DNA of 64,000 nucleotides from Pararhizobium polonicum (GCF_001687365.1 NZ_LGLV01000006.1:186001-250000), one strand, 5' to 3'. Counted from the stretch's first letter, positions 27,071 to 35,602 are shown. The notes: a model not told the origin generated them from the sequence alone. Numbers and translations are program-made.

Positions 27071-27135
27071 TCCGGACCTCGACCATCATCATTCTCCGCC
27101 GGTAGTCGGCGCTTTACCCAGCGAGCTCTCCAGCC

Positions 27136-28011
27136 ATGCGCCCCCTCGATTTTCTGTCCATGGTCGGCATATGTCTGATCTGGGCCATCAATGCCGTACT
27201 CAGTCGCTACGTCATCGCTGTCGCTGGCGTACCGCCGATTTTCCTGTCGTCGTCCCGGTTTCTTCTGGCCGCTTTGGTCCTGTGGCCATTCCTGCGGCCC
27301 TTGCCTCGGCCGCTGACGCCCGTCGTGGCAACAGGACTATTGATGGGGGCAGGTCATTTCGGGTTGCTGCTGAGCGGATACGGATTGATCAGCGCGGCAC
27401 TGGCGGCGATCCTGCTGCAGATCGGCGTGCCGATGACGGCGATCCTGTCGGCCTTGATACTCAAGGAGCGGATTAGCCTGCGCCGCATCATCGGAATCGC
27501 AATTGCGCTTGCGGGAACGATCGTCGTTTTATGGCGGCCGGGCGAGGTTTCCGCAGGGCTGGGCGCGAGCCTTGTATTGTTGGCTGCCGCATCGCTTGCG
27601 TTGGGCTCGGTGTTGCTCAAGGGTCTCGTCGGCATGACACCGCTGCGCATGCAGGCTTGGACCGCGACGACGTCCGTCCTGCCGCTTGCCTTTGCGTCCA
27701 CGCTTCTCGAGCAGGGCCAATTCGCCAAAGTAAGTGCTCACGGGGTCGCCTTTGGCGGTCTCCTGCTTTTTTCTGCCCTCATCGTTACCGTGATCAGTCA
27801 TACGGCTTATTACAGGCTTCTCAAGTCGTATGATGCCAGCGTGGTCTCGGCACTGACCTTGATGTTCCCATTGATGACGGTTGCACTCGGTATTCTTGTC
27901 CTCGAAGAGCAGACCACCTACAGTTTCTGGATTGGCACGGCGCTGGCGATTTTCGGCGTCGCCGTCATCCTGTTTCACCAGAAGAAAGCGCCTCTTGCCG
28001 TTGGTGTTTAG
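27136..28011 (+). CDS. EamA-family (drug/metabolite) transporter
   Basis: 291 residues with ten predicted helices in two EamA halves; the first begins FLSMVGICLIWAINAVLSRY and the second ends with the usual ...LGILVLEEQTTYSFWIGTALAIFGV. Starts 65 bases after the amidase and overlaps the end of the convergent MarR gene by 4 bases. It probably exports a metabolite or an amide product. Direction and cargo are inference only. Confidence 0.85.
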   Translation: MRPLDFLSMVGICLIWAINAVLSRYVIAVAGVPPIFLSSSRFLLAALVLWPFLRPLPRPLTPVVATGLLMGAGHFGLLLSGYGLISAALAAILLQIGVPMTAILSALILKERISLRRIIGIAIALAGTIVVLWRPGEVSAGLGASLVLLAAASLALGSVLLKGLVGMTPLRMQAWTATTSVLPLAFASTLLEQGQFAKVSAHGVAFGGLLLFSALIVTVISHTAYYRLLKSYDASVVSALTLMFPLMTVALGILVLEEQTTYSFWIGTALAIFGVAVILFHQKKAPLAVGV

Positions 28012-28445
28012 CGGTCGCCGTCTTTCAGCATGCTTTGGAGCAGCGCGCGCAACTGGCTGACCTGGTCAGGCCCGAGCCGGTCGACCAGCCCGCTGCGGGA
28101 GCCTTTCAATGCTTCCCGCAATTCGGCCAGTGTCCTGTGTCCCTTTACCGAAATGAAAATAAGCACCTTCCTGCGATCTGTCGGCTCTGGAGCACGATAC
28201 ACGTCGGCAGTCCCGACCATGCGATCGATGATCTTGGTCAGGCTCGCGGAATCAACAAACACGTCGTCGGCAAGCTCGCGCATCGATTGCCCGTCCTTGC
28301 GCTGTAGCGATTCCAGAATACGGTATTGCTCGATCGGCAGCCCCTTCGGCTTCAGCCGCAGATCGACCGCCTGCTTGTATTGCCAATTGATGCCTGAAAT
28401 TAGCTCCATCAGCTCAGCGGATTCGCTGTCCGAAAGCAGTTCCAT
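28008..28445 (-). CDS. MarR-family transcriptional regulator
   Basis: 145 residues. The winged helix is visible at about 40-105 (LPIEQYRILESLQRKDGQSMRELADDVFVD, ASLTKIIDRMV, YRAPEPTDRRKVLIFISVKG). GGAGG precedes the ATG at 28445. Its own promoter region has TCGTAAT (minus strand, 28458-28464), part of the 14-bp motif found before the amidase and before the ABC operon, consistent with a regulator that controls itself and both flanking units. Such proteins usually release DNA on binding a small aromatic or acidic ligand. Confidence 0.88.
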   Translation of the reverse strand: MELLSDSESAELMELISGINWQYKQAVDLRLKPKGLPIEQYRILESLQRKDGQSMRELADDVFVDSASLTKIIDRMVGTADVYRAPEPTDRRKVLIFISVKGHRTLAELREALKGSRSGLVDRLGPDQVSQLRALLQSMLKDGDR

Positions 28446-28649
28446 GCATTATCCTCCATTACGACTATCTCTTTTTCTACCTTCTGGCAGCCTGCGCTTC
28501 AAGCGGCAGTGCACGACTTTTGTTGCGGATCTTTTGGGCAGCGTGGTGAGTTTTGCTCAAAATCGAAGCAGAGCGCCTGGGATTGGGGCCTCATCAACTG
28601 GCACGATTTGTGCGTCGATTCGGCTGCGTGACAACGCGGGAGTATGAAA

Positions 28650-29699
28650 ATGGCAGGTATTAAGATCGGTCTTTTGGTTCCGGAAGTTGGCCCGGCAGGC
28701 CTCTGGGCTCCATCCGCATGGGCGTGTGCAACGATGGCGGCGAGAGAGATAAACGAGCTCGGCGGCATGCTTGGCCGTTACGTCGATCTGGTGTCGATCG
28801 ACGCTGGCACGACCGGGGCCAGCGCTGCCTGGGCCGCACGCAACGCGGTCGATATCGATGGTGTCGAGGCAATCGTCGGAATGTTTCCGAGCTACGCGCG
28901 TCAGCCGGTGATGCACTCGATCGGCGATGCCGTGCCTTTCATCTACACGCCACAGTTCGAAGGCCTTGCGGAGCATCCCAATCTCATCACGACGGGCGAA
29001 ACATCGAGCGAACTGCTGGGGCCGACAATCGAGTGGCTGATGCAAAGCCGGAATGTTTCCCGCTTTTTCCTGTGTGGCAGCGACTATAACTGGCCACGTT
29101 CGTCTTTTGCGATTGCCAAGCGCATCATCCGTGATGCCGGTGGTACGGTGACGGGCGAAATCTATCGCCCTTTCGAGCATGATGACTACGACGATCTCTT
29201 CCACGCGATCCGAGAGACGCGCAGCGATGTCGTGCTGCCCCATTTTCTAGGCCTCGATGCGATCGAGTTCAACCGGGCATTCGCGCAAGCCGGTCTGAGC
29301 TCTCGCACCCTTCGTCTTGCCTCCGCCGTCGATGAGACCGTCATATACGGACTGGATGAAGACGCGACGGAAAACATGTACATCGCGTCTGCCTATTTCT
29401 CGGCCGTGCCTTCGCGAAACAACGGTGCATTTCTTGAACGCTATCACGGCATCTTCGGTGACAGCCCGCCACCGGCCAATGCGTATGGTCAATCCTGCTA
29501 CGAAGGATTGCATTGCCTCGCCGGTCTCGTTGCAGCAGCCGGCACGACGGAAACGCGTCAGGTCCGCGCAGCCCTGGGCAGATCGCGGCAGACGAAATCG
29601 GCGCGCGGCCTTGATTCCGCACCGGTGACCGGTGGGCGCCATCCCATTCATATTGCCCGGGTCGATGGCTATGACATCCGCCTTGTCGAGGCAATGTGA
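28650..29699 (+). CDS. AmiC-like cytoplasmic amide-binding protein
   Basis: 349 residues from ATG 28650 (GGGAG, 7 bases upstream; ATG 28644 is the alternative). Periplasmic-binding-protein type I fold (Peripla_BP_5) but with no signal peptide: it begins directly with IKIGLLVPEVGPAG. This matches AmiC, the cytoplasmic amide sensor, and the UrtA/FmdD branch. No AmiR/ANTAR partner lies next to it, unlike the pair at 41381, so it may act as a stand-alone sensor with an unseen partner. The NitT-type ABC operon follows after 171 bases. Confidence 0.8.
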   Translation: MAGIKIGLLVPEVGPAGLWAPSAWACATMAAREINELGGMLGRYVDLVSIDAGTTGASAAWAARNAVDIDGVEAIVGMFPSYARQPVMHSIGDAVPFIYTPQFEGLAEHPNLITTGETSSELLGPTIEWLMQSRNVSRFFLCGSDYNWPRSSFAIAKRIIRDAGGTVTGEIYRPFEHDDYDDLFHAIRETRSDVVLPHFLGLDAIEFNRAFAQAGLSSRTLRLASAVDETVIYGLDEDATENMYIASAYFSAVPSRNNGAFLERYHGIFGDSPPPANAYGQSCYEGLHCLAGLVAAAGTTETRQVRAALGRSRQTKSARGLDSAPVTGGRHPIHIARVDGYDIRLVEAM

Positions 29700-29739
29700 C
29701 GGCACTCTGAGCGAAGAGTAAAAAGTACTTGCATTTCCT

Positions 29740-29753
29740 ATTATCGTAATTAC
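29740..29753. promoter_or_regulatory. Second copy of the shared 14-bp motif
   Basis: ATTATCGTAATTAC is identical to 25504-25517. It lies 118 bases before the ABC ATPase start and 41 bases after the AmiC-like gene, where the operon promoter is expected. The palindromic core GTAATTAC is intact, but the outer CG pair of the first copy is lost. Confidence 0.58.
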
Positions 29754-29870
29754 AACTAAATCACTCGGCACGAAACGCTGGGCTGTCGGTTAGCGCGCGA
29801 GCGTGGCAGGCGCCTATCGCTCCGAGACGGCGCTACGCCTGCGCTGAAGCAGGTGAGGGAAAGGAAGCCT

Positions 29871-30650
29871 ATGAGCCATACGCTCGAAGCCATCGATATC
29901 TCGAAGTCCTATGAAGGAGCGGCCGGTCCGGTGCAGATCCTGCATAAGATGAAGTTTCATGCGGACGCCAATGAATTCGTATCGTTCGTCGGGCCATCGG
30001 GATGCGGCAAGTCGACCCTTTTCAATATTATCACTGGTCTCTCAAGGCCTGACAGCGGTTCCATTCTGGTCGAGAGCCGCGAAACCACCGGTCATACCTC
30101 GTCGAAGATCGGCTATGTCCTCCAGAAGGATCTTCTCTTTCCGTGGCGCACAGTGATCGACAACGTCGTGCTTGGTCTTGAGATCGCCGGCGTTTCGAAA
30201 AAGGAAGCGCGAGAAAGGGCCAAGGTCCTGCTGCAGACCTACCGCATGGAAGGCTACGAGGACAAATATCCTTCCCAGATCTCAGGCGGCATGCGTCAGC
30301 GCGTGGCGCTGATGCGCACGATGATCACCGATCCACAAATCATTCTCATGGATGAATCCTACAAGGCGCTGGACTATCCCTTGAAGATCGCGCTCGAAAG
30401 CGAGCTGCTGAGTATCGTCAAGAAAGAGCGCAAGACGGTCGTGTTCATCACCCACGACATCGAAGAGGCGGTGACGATGTCGGATCGTGTCTATGTCATG
30501 AAGGCGCATCCCGGCGAGATAATCAACGAGATCAAGATCGATCTCGAGACGGACAGCCCGCTCATTCCCGAGCGCCGGATGTCCCGCCGCTTCAACGACT
30601 ACTACGAGATGATCTGGCGCAACATCGGCGTTACGCCGGTACTCGCCTGA
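29871..30650 (+). CDS. NitT/TauT-type ABC transporter ATPase
   Basis: 259 residues from ATG 29871 (AAGGAAG upstream; GTG 29853 is a weak alternative). Walker A GPSGCGKST, Q-loop GYVLQKDLLFPW and signature QISGGMRQRVALMR of the SsuB/TauB/NrtD family. The Walker B region is unusual: ILMDESYKALDYP instead of the common LLMDEPFGALD. The catalytic Glu is kept, but the Pro after it is Ser and the D-loop continues differently. First gene of a three-gene importer. Confidence 0.92.
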   Translation: MSHTLEAIDISKSYEGAAGPVQILHKMKFHADANEFVSFVGPSGCGKSTLFNIITGLSRPDSGSILVESRETTGHTSSKIGYVLQKDLLFPWRTVIDNVVLGLEIAGVSKKEARERAKVLLQTYRMEGYEDKYPSQISGGMRQRVALMRTMITDPQIILMDESYKALDYPLKIALESELLSIVKKERKTVVFITHDIEEAVTMSDRVYVMKAHPGEIINEIKIDLETDSPLIPERRMSRRFNDYYEMIWRNIGVTPVLA

Positions 30651-30666
30651 AAGACATGGTGATTTC

Positions 30667-31509
30667 ATGAAAGCGATATCGGATACGGTTTCCGCGCCCG
30701 TTGCCCCCACCAGGCAATCGAGGGGCGAAACCACCTTCTTCAAGAGCGCGGCGACGCGACGCTATTTTCTGATCTTCCTGCAGATCACGATCGTTGTTGG
30801 TCTGCTCGCCTATTGGGAAATCGGTGCACGGACGGGTTACATCAGCCGCTTCCTGTTCTCCAGCCCAAGCCAGATCTGGGACGTGCTGGCGCAAAGGATG
30901 GAATCAGGCGAACTCTTCAATGATATTCTGACGACGACGGAAGAGACTCTGATCGGATTTGTGGTCGGCGCTATCGGTGGTTCGGTGCTCGGGTTGCTTC
31001 TTTGGTATTCTAAGTTCATCTCCGACCTTGCCGCCCCCTTCATCGCAGCGATCGGCTCCATTCCGGTATTGGCCATAGCGCCGATCACCATCATCTGGTT
31101 CGGCACGGAAATGTTGTCGAAAGTGATGATCGTCGCCTTTTCCTGCGTCGTCGTGTCGCTGACCACGTCCTATCGCGGCGCGCAGCGGACGGATCAGGAC
31201 CTCATAAACCTGATGCGCTCCTTCAATGCATCCCGCTCGGCCATCTTCCGCAAGCTGGTCGTGCCGTCCTCGATGACATGGGTCGTGTCGGGTCTGAAAC
31301 TCAACGTCGGCTTTGCGCTGATTGGCGCCATCGTCGCGGAATATATCTCTTCGGACGCTGGCGTCGGTCACATGATCCTGCTCGGCAGTTCCAACTTCGG
31401 AATGAACATCGTGCTCGCCGGCGTAGCCCTGGTGATGATCATGATGCTTGTCTTCAACGCCCTCATCAATCTCCTCGAACGCTTCATCCTCTCATGGGAA
31501 AGGAAATAA
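30667..31509 (+). CDS. NitT/TauT-type ABC transporter permease
   Basis: 280 residues, about six spans, SsuC/TauC family (BPD_transp_1). The coupling region is visible at LMRSFNASRSAIFRKLVVPS, and the end has the GVGHMILLGSSNFG motif of this group. It starts 16 bases after the ATPase and stops one base before the binding protein gene. Confidence 0.92.
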   Translation: MKAISDTVSAPVAPTRQSRGETTFFKSAATRRYFLIFLQITIVVGLLAYWEIGARTGYISRFLFSSPSQIWDVLAQRMESGELFNDILTTTEETLIGFVVGAIGGSVLGLLLWYSKFISDLAAPFIAAIGSIPVLAIAPITIIWFGTEMLSKVMIVAFSCVVVSLTTSYRGAQRTDQDLINLMRSFNASRSAIFRKLVVPSSMTWVVSGLKLNVGFALIGAIVAEYISSDAGVGHMILLGSSNFGMNIVLAGVALVMIMMLVFNALINLLERFILSWERK

Positions 31510-31510
31510 C

Positions 31511-32524
31511 ATGCGCATGGCATCTCTTCGGAAGACATTCGTGGCCACGACCATCGCCAGCCTTATCGCTGTCTCCGCTGCGTCGGCCGCCGATACGGAG
31601 GTTCGCATCAATCAGGCGTTCCAGTCGCTGCTTTATCTGCCGCTTTACGTCGCCCAGGAAAAGGGCTTCTTCAAGGAGCAGGGCCTGGATGTGAAGATCG
31701 CGACCGGCGGTGGCGGGGCGCAGTCATGGGCGGCCGTCATTGGTGGCTCCGCGGATTTCTCGATTCAGGACCCGATCTTTGTGCCAAAGAGCCGTGAAAA
31801 CGGTGGCGACGGCGTGGTTGTTGCCGGTATCCAGGATGCACCGACCGTTTTCGTCATCGGCAAGAATGCGGCTTCTCTGCAGGACGACCTCAAGGGTTTT
31901 GCAGGCAAGCGGGTTATCACCAGCCCGGAGCCCGATACGACCTGGGCATTCATGAGCTATCTCATCAAGCAGCAGAAGCTCGAGGGTGTGAAGCTGGTTC
32001 ATGTGTCGATTGGCAACGAAATCCCGGCCATCGTGAGCGATCGCGCCGATTATGCCTTGGCCGTCGAACCGCAGGTTACGCAGAGCATCCATCAGAACGG
32101 CCTGAGCTCGGTCTATTCGTTCTCTGCCAACAAGGACTGGTACCCCTTCGCCTTTTCCAGCCTGACGACGACGAAGGAATACATCGCCGAAAATCCGGAG
32201 GCTGCGCAGGGCGTCGTGACCGCTTTCGAAATGGCGTCGCGCTTTATCTACAAGAACTTTGACGAAACGGTTGATGTCGCGGCGAAGTACTTCCCCAACC
32301 TGCCGCGCGAGATCGTTGCCGAAGCCGTCAAGCGTGAGATCGATGCCAAGGGTTATCCCGAGAACGTTCTGGTATCGAAGAAGGCCTGGGACAACAATCT
32401 CAACATCGCCCTCTACGCCAAGAATGTGAAGGCCTATCCGTCGGAGGCGACATCCTACGAGAACAACGTCAACACGGAACTGGCGACGAAGGCCAAGGAA
32501 GCCGCCGACGCCAAGATGAAGTGA
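31511..32524 (+). CDS. NitT/TauT-type ABC transporter binding protein
   Basis: 337 residues from ATG 31511 (GGAAATAAC upstream). Signal peptide of about 27 residues ending ASA. NMT1/SsuA-like fold: LLYLPLYVAQEKGFFKEQGLDVKI is the family hallmark. Such proteins bind sulfonates, nitrate, taurine, thiamine precursors or small N-compounds. The neighbouring amidases and AmiC-like sensor suggest an amide- or ureide-type ligand here. That assignment is inference. Confidence 0.92.
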   Translation: MRMASLRKTFVATTIASLIAVSAASAADTEVRINQAFQSLLYLPLYVAQEKGFFKEQGLDVKIATGGGGAQSWAAVIGGSADFSIQDPIFVPKSRENGGDGVVVAGIQDAPTVFVIGKNAASLQDDLKGFAGKRVITSPEPDTTWAFMSYLIKQQKLEGVKLVHVSIGNEIPAIVSDRADYALAVEPQVTQSIHQNGLSSVYSFSANKDWYPFAFSSLTTTKEYIAENPEAAQGVVTAFEMASRFIYKNFDETVDVAAKYFPNLPREIVAEAVKREIDAKGYPENVLVSKKAWDNNLNIALYAKNVKAYPSEATSYENNVNTELATKAKEAADAKMK

Positions 32525-32537
32525 ACTTTTGATCGGG

Positions 32538-32562
32538 TGAGGGAGGCTAAAGGCCTCTCTCA
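32538..32562 (+). terminator. Hairpin behind the binding protein gene
   Basis: TGAGGGAGGC (32538-32547) can pair with GCCTCTCTCA (32553-32562) with one mismatch, around a 5-base loop, 14 bases after the stop codon. No T run follows, so it may reduce read-through into the small gene and amidase, or protect the transporter mRNA 3' end. Confidence 0.4.
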
Positions 32563-32578
32563 TTCCCTGGAGCCTGTC

Positions 32579-32779
32579 ATGCCCCTTTCTCTTGATGCCC
32601 GTATGCAGATGATCGGTCCTATCTCGCAGGATCATGCAGAGGCCGCCCGCCCGACCGTCGGGGCCTGGGCAGTGCGCGCTGAAAATCTCGCGGCCTTCTG
32701 CAACAGAACTTTGTCGCCGGAGACATCGCCAATCACCGCTTTCGTGTCATCCGAAGTTCTATGGCGCAAGCCTTCCTAA
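32579..32779 (+). CDS. Possible AtzG-like (DUF4089) small subunit of the following amidase
   Basis: 66 residues. GGAG lies 6 bases before the ATG at 32579. The C-terminal half, RAENLAAFCNRTLSPETSP then ITAF, resembles the end of AtzG/DUF4089 proteins (NLxRxAxxxxxxLPDExEPAPVF), small partners that are needed for AtzE-type amidases and are encoded just before them. The next gene, 45 bases on, is such an amidase. The size (AtzG is about 70 residues) and position fit well. The N-terminal half is not recognisable, and the match was made by eye. Confidence 0.45.
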   Translation: MPLSLDARMQMIGPISQDHAEAARPTVGAWAVRAENLAAFCNRTLSPETSPITAFVSSEVLWRKPS

Positions 32780-32824
32780 ATACCGCCGGCAAAACAGACA
32801 CGATACTTTTTGTGAGCTTCTTTC

Positions 32825-34189
32825 ATGACCGATCTTTCTGACCTCTCGATCGTTGAGGCTGCCAAGGCTATTCGCAGCGGTGAAATTCTTCTGACGGATC
32901 TCGTCGCACACTGCCTCGACCACGAGGAGGCGACACGTGACCTTGTGGCGTTCAGCGACGTCTATCGCGACAGGGCCCTCGCCGTTGCCTCCGCCCATCA
33001 GGCGCTGCTTGACCACGGTTACGATCTGGGGCCGCTTCATGGCATTCCGGTCGCCGTCAAGGCGAACATCGCGGTCAAGGACGAGCCGATGACCGCCGGC
33101 AGCGCGGTCTTGAAAAATTACATCGCCGGCTCGGATGCGGATGTGTCCCAAAGACTGAAGCGTGCGGGTGCAATCATCATTGGCGCGACCAACATGCACG
33201 AATTTGCCTGGGGCGGAACGACATCAAATCCACATTTCGGGCAGTGCCGAAACCCCTGGGACAAGGCGCGTATCCCAGCGGGATCGAGCGGCGGCTCGGG
33301 CGCGGCGGTCGCAGCGGGTACTGTCATGGCCGCCCTTGGTACGGATACCGGTGGCTCCGTGCGCCTTCCCGCCTCCATGAACGGCGTGACCGGCCTGCGG
33401 CCCGGCGTTGGGCAGATCAGTACAAAAGGCGTGTTTCCACTGGCCTGGAGCATGGACACTGTGGGTCCGCTTGCGCGCAGCGCCGAAGATTGCCAGGCGG
33501 TGTTTTCTGTTCTGTCGCACCAAGCACGTCAGGTCGCCTGGGGAGCCAGATCGCTTAAAGGCGCGCGTATAGGCCTGATCGAGGGCTATGGATTTGAAAA
33601 TCTGCAGCCTGATGTCGAGGCCGCGTTCCGGGCGCTTGTTAAAGCCTTTGAGGATATGGGCGCCATTATCGAGATCGTGGCAATCGATGGTCTTGATGTC
33701 GCTGTCGATGCGCAGGTGATCGTCGATGCCGCGGAGCCGAGTGCTGTTCATGCCCCGTGGCTGGCCGATAAAGCCGCCCAGTATGGAGAAGATGTCCGTA
33801 TTTTGCTCCATGCCGGAATGACCTTCACCGCCGTGGAATATCTGCAGGCGCAGCGTTACCGCACCTATTTGCGCGATCAGATCGACCGCCATCTGAAAAA
33901 TGTCGACGTTATCCTGACACCGACCCTGCCGTTCACCGCGCCGCTCATCGGGCAGGAGACGATCATGCTCGGCAATGTCGAGGAGAGCACGTTGACGGGC
34001 AATATGCGCTTTACCTGCATCCCCAGCCTGTCGGCGCTGCCGGCAATCAGCTTTCCGATCGGCGTCGATAGTCTCAACCTTCCGATCGGCGCACAGCTGA
34101 TGGGCGGTGACGGTAGCGAAGAGCAGTTGATGCAACTCGTCGCTGATTTTCAGGCGGTGACGGAGTTTCACAGGATGAGGCCGCGGTAG
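32825..34189 (+). CDS. Amidase-signature hydrolase (AtzE/GatA-like)
   Basis: 454 residues. The triad is visible: Lys79 (VAVKANI), cis-Ser154 (PAGSSGGSG) and nucleophile Ser178 (DTGGSVRLPA). Length and the LHGIPVAVKANIAVKD start fit the GatA/AtzE branch rather than the longer nitrile amidase at 25556. AtzE removes an amide from 1-carboxybiuret in cyanurate/biuret breakdown. Here the urea-type steps (AtzD, BiuH, AtzF) are absent from the window, so the real substrate may be another ureide or amide brought in by the NitT-type importer. The ribosome site is weak (GTGAG). Confidence 0.88.
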   Translation: MTDLSDLSIVEAAKAIRSGEILLTDLVAHCLDHEEATRDLVAFSDVYRDRALAVASAHQALLDHGYDLGPLHGIPVAVKANIAVKDEPMTAGSAVLKNYIAGSDADVSQRLKRAGAIIIGATNMHEFAWGGTTSNPHFGQCRNPWDKARIPAGSSGGSGAAVAAGTVMAALGTDTGGSVRLPASMNGVTGLRPGVGQISTKGVFPLAWSMDTVGPLARSAEDCQAVFSVLSHQARQVAWGARSLKGARIGLIEGYGFENLQPDVEAAFRALVKAFEDMGAIIEIVAIDGLDVAVDAQVIVDAAEPSAVHAPWLADKAAQYGEDVRILLHAGMTFTAVEYLQAQRYRTYLRDQIDRHLKNVDVILTPTLPFTAPLIGQETIMLGNVEESTLTGNMRFTCIPSLSALPAISFPIGVDSLNLPIGAQLMGGDGSEEQLMQLVADFQAVTEFHRMRPR

Positions 34190-34505
34190 TTTTCCGGTGG
34201 ATGACTACTATCAGGATCATCTTTACGTTCGGCCCTTGAAAAGGGGGGCGTTGTCGGTTGTGTACCCTGGGGTCGTTACCTCGGCCCGCTCTAAATAGAG
34301 TTGATGTAGGCAGCTTTGTCGTTGGAATGTTGTTTTTGAGCATATTGCTCATTGCAGCACGCCGGCTTGCATATCTGCCGCTTCGCCGGAATCGTTCGTG
34401 TGGTCACCGCCGTTTCGCTTCTGTAATCGTCGCAAGCTTTGTTTCTGTCGTTTTGATTGACTGGGGTTGAAAATCGGGTTGCAGCGAAACTGAGGAGGAT
34501 GCGAT
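34190..34505. other. Intergenic stretch, no firm gene
   Basis: Contains a 70-codon open frame (34258-34470) whose middle could form two membrane helices (VGSFVVGMLFLSILLIAA and ASVIVASFVSVVLIDW), but it lacks a good ribosome site and any recognised sequence. The stretch is less GC-rich than the genes before it. Promoters for the following small operon should lie here. Confidence 0.35.
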
Positions 34506-34565
34506 ATGCCCAATCCTGGATATGGTGTTGTTAAAACCCTCAAGTCCGTTGGCTGGAAACGGTAG
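34506..34565 (+). CDS. Possible 19-residue leader peptide
   Basis: ATG 34506 is preceded by the best Shine-Dalgarno of this area (GAGGAGGATGCGAT) and encodes MPNPGYGVVKTLKSVGWKR before TAG, ending 9 bases before the next gene. So strong a ribosome site on so short a frame suggests a real leader peptide or a translational coupling device. It could equally be the start of a gene that was cut short. Confidence 0.3.
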   Translation: MPNPGYGVVKTLKSVGWKR

Positions 34566-34574
34566 GACACTGGT

Positions 34575-35453
34575 ATGAATTCAGTGCGTCGCGGCGTTCT
34601 TGCATTTCTGGGCGGACTTATCCTGGGAAAGCCATCTCTCGGGAGGGCGTCGAGCAGACAGCCGGCATTTGCGGTATTCCGTTCCAGTTACACACCGCGT
34701 CATGTGCTTTGTTTTCTTGGCGGAGAAGATGGTCTCGCAACGCTCCTGCAGAGCGCCCGCGCCGCCATCGGCCTGTTTGGTGATGATTTTTCCATTGATG
34801 AGGAGAGCTTGCAGAATGAGGCGGATGATCGGATGGAACGATCGTTCAATGTTTGCTGGGACCGCGTCGACCCCGATGCCTATCAGAAGACTGACGAAGA
34901 CGCTGTCGCCGGGCATGGGGCTGTTCTGTACGTGCTTGGTCCGTCAATGACGGCGGAAACAACGGTAACGACCTCCGCAAAAGCCTTGATGTTCGTCCAA
35001 TACATGCTTGATCACGGCGCAGTTGCCGCAAAGGGCGAGAGTGCCGGCGTAGCCCATGGAGTGCGGCGATGGAGAGAACTTTTTGAGCAGGCGCGCAGTG
35101 CGGCTGCGTCCAGTGATGTGTTGATGCTGGCGAGAGCCTGCCGTTTGGCCTTTGCGCGCCGGCCCATCGGCGATGATATCAAGGGGATGGACAGCGTCGG
35201 GTTTCATCTGGTTGGCTTGCCTGATGCGCTGGTCACCTTTGATGGAAAAGACGATCGGCAGCCGTCAACCAATGCCGAACAGCTCAAGGTTGCTGCTCTA
35301 ATGGACGATCTCGCCGATGAAATGACACGGAAAGGTGTTGAAGCAGCCTTGGTGGCCCGTCATGCGGCTCTATCCGACGACACCCGGTATGAGGAAGATG
35401 AGTATAAATTCAATCCGTTCGGAGTGGTGAATATTCAGGTGAGAAAGCTTTGA
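34575..35453 (+). CDS. Hypothetical protein, possibly DUF4261-like
   Basis: 292 residues. I do not recognise it with confidence. The N terminus (MNSVRRGVLAFLGGLILGKP) has a twin-Arg-free hydrophobic stretch that could be a weak signal or anchor. The middle segment HGAVLYVLGPSMTAETTVTT followed by MLDHGAVAAKGESAGVAHG resembles the layout of DUF4261 proteins (LGxG...GAxAVYxGSAGVVHS), and a later DSVGFHLVGLPDALVTF segment could match their second motif. Charged, soluble-looking C-terminal half. Start supported by TAGGA. Together with the small gene behind it, it forms a two- or three-gene unit with no functional link to its neighbours. Confidence 0.7.
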   Translation: MNSVRRGVLAFLGGLILGKPSLGRASSRQPAFAVFRSSYTPRHVLCFLGGEDGLATLLQSARAAIGLFGDDFSIDEESLQNEADDRMERSFNVCWDRVDPDAYQKTDEDAVAGHGAVLYVLGPSMTAETTVTTSAKALMFVQYMLDHGAVAAKGESAGVAHGVRRWRELFEQARSAAASSDVLMLARACRLAFARRPIGDDIKGMDSVGFHLVGLPDALVTFDGKDDRQPSTNAEQLKVAALMDDLADEMTRKGVEAALVARHAALSDDTRYEEDEYKFNPFGVVNIQVRKL

Positions 35454-35464
35454 CGAGGAGGCAT

Positions 35465-35602
35465 TTGAAACTTGCCCTCATTCTGGTGGCTATGATCGTC
35501 GGAGTTTCTTTTCCTGTTCCAACCTATCCAGAAATCCCTGAAGAATCGAACGAACCCGTCGTTGCGCTGAACGTCAGCGGTTCAGGGGAGCGCCTGCCCT
35601 AA
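35465..35602 (+). CDS. Small secreted or membrane-anchored peptide, unknown
   Basis: 45 residues from TTG 35465 with GAGGAGG 3-4 bases upstream, 11 bases after the preceding stop. The first 16 residues (KLALILVAMIVGVSFPVP) form a signal-peptide-like hydrophobic helix; the rest is acidic and Pro-rich (TYPEIPEESNEP). No family recognised. The tight spacing and strong ribosome site argue for co-translation with the 292-residue protein, perhaps as its periplasmic or membrane partner. Confidence 0.5.
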   Translation: MKLALILVAMIVGVSFPVPTYPEIPEESNEPVVALNVSGSGERLP

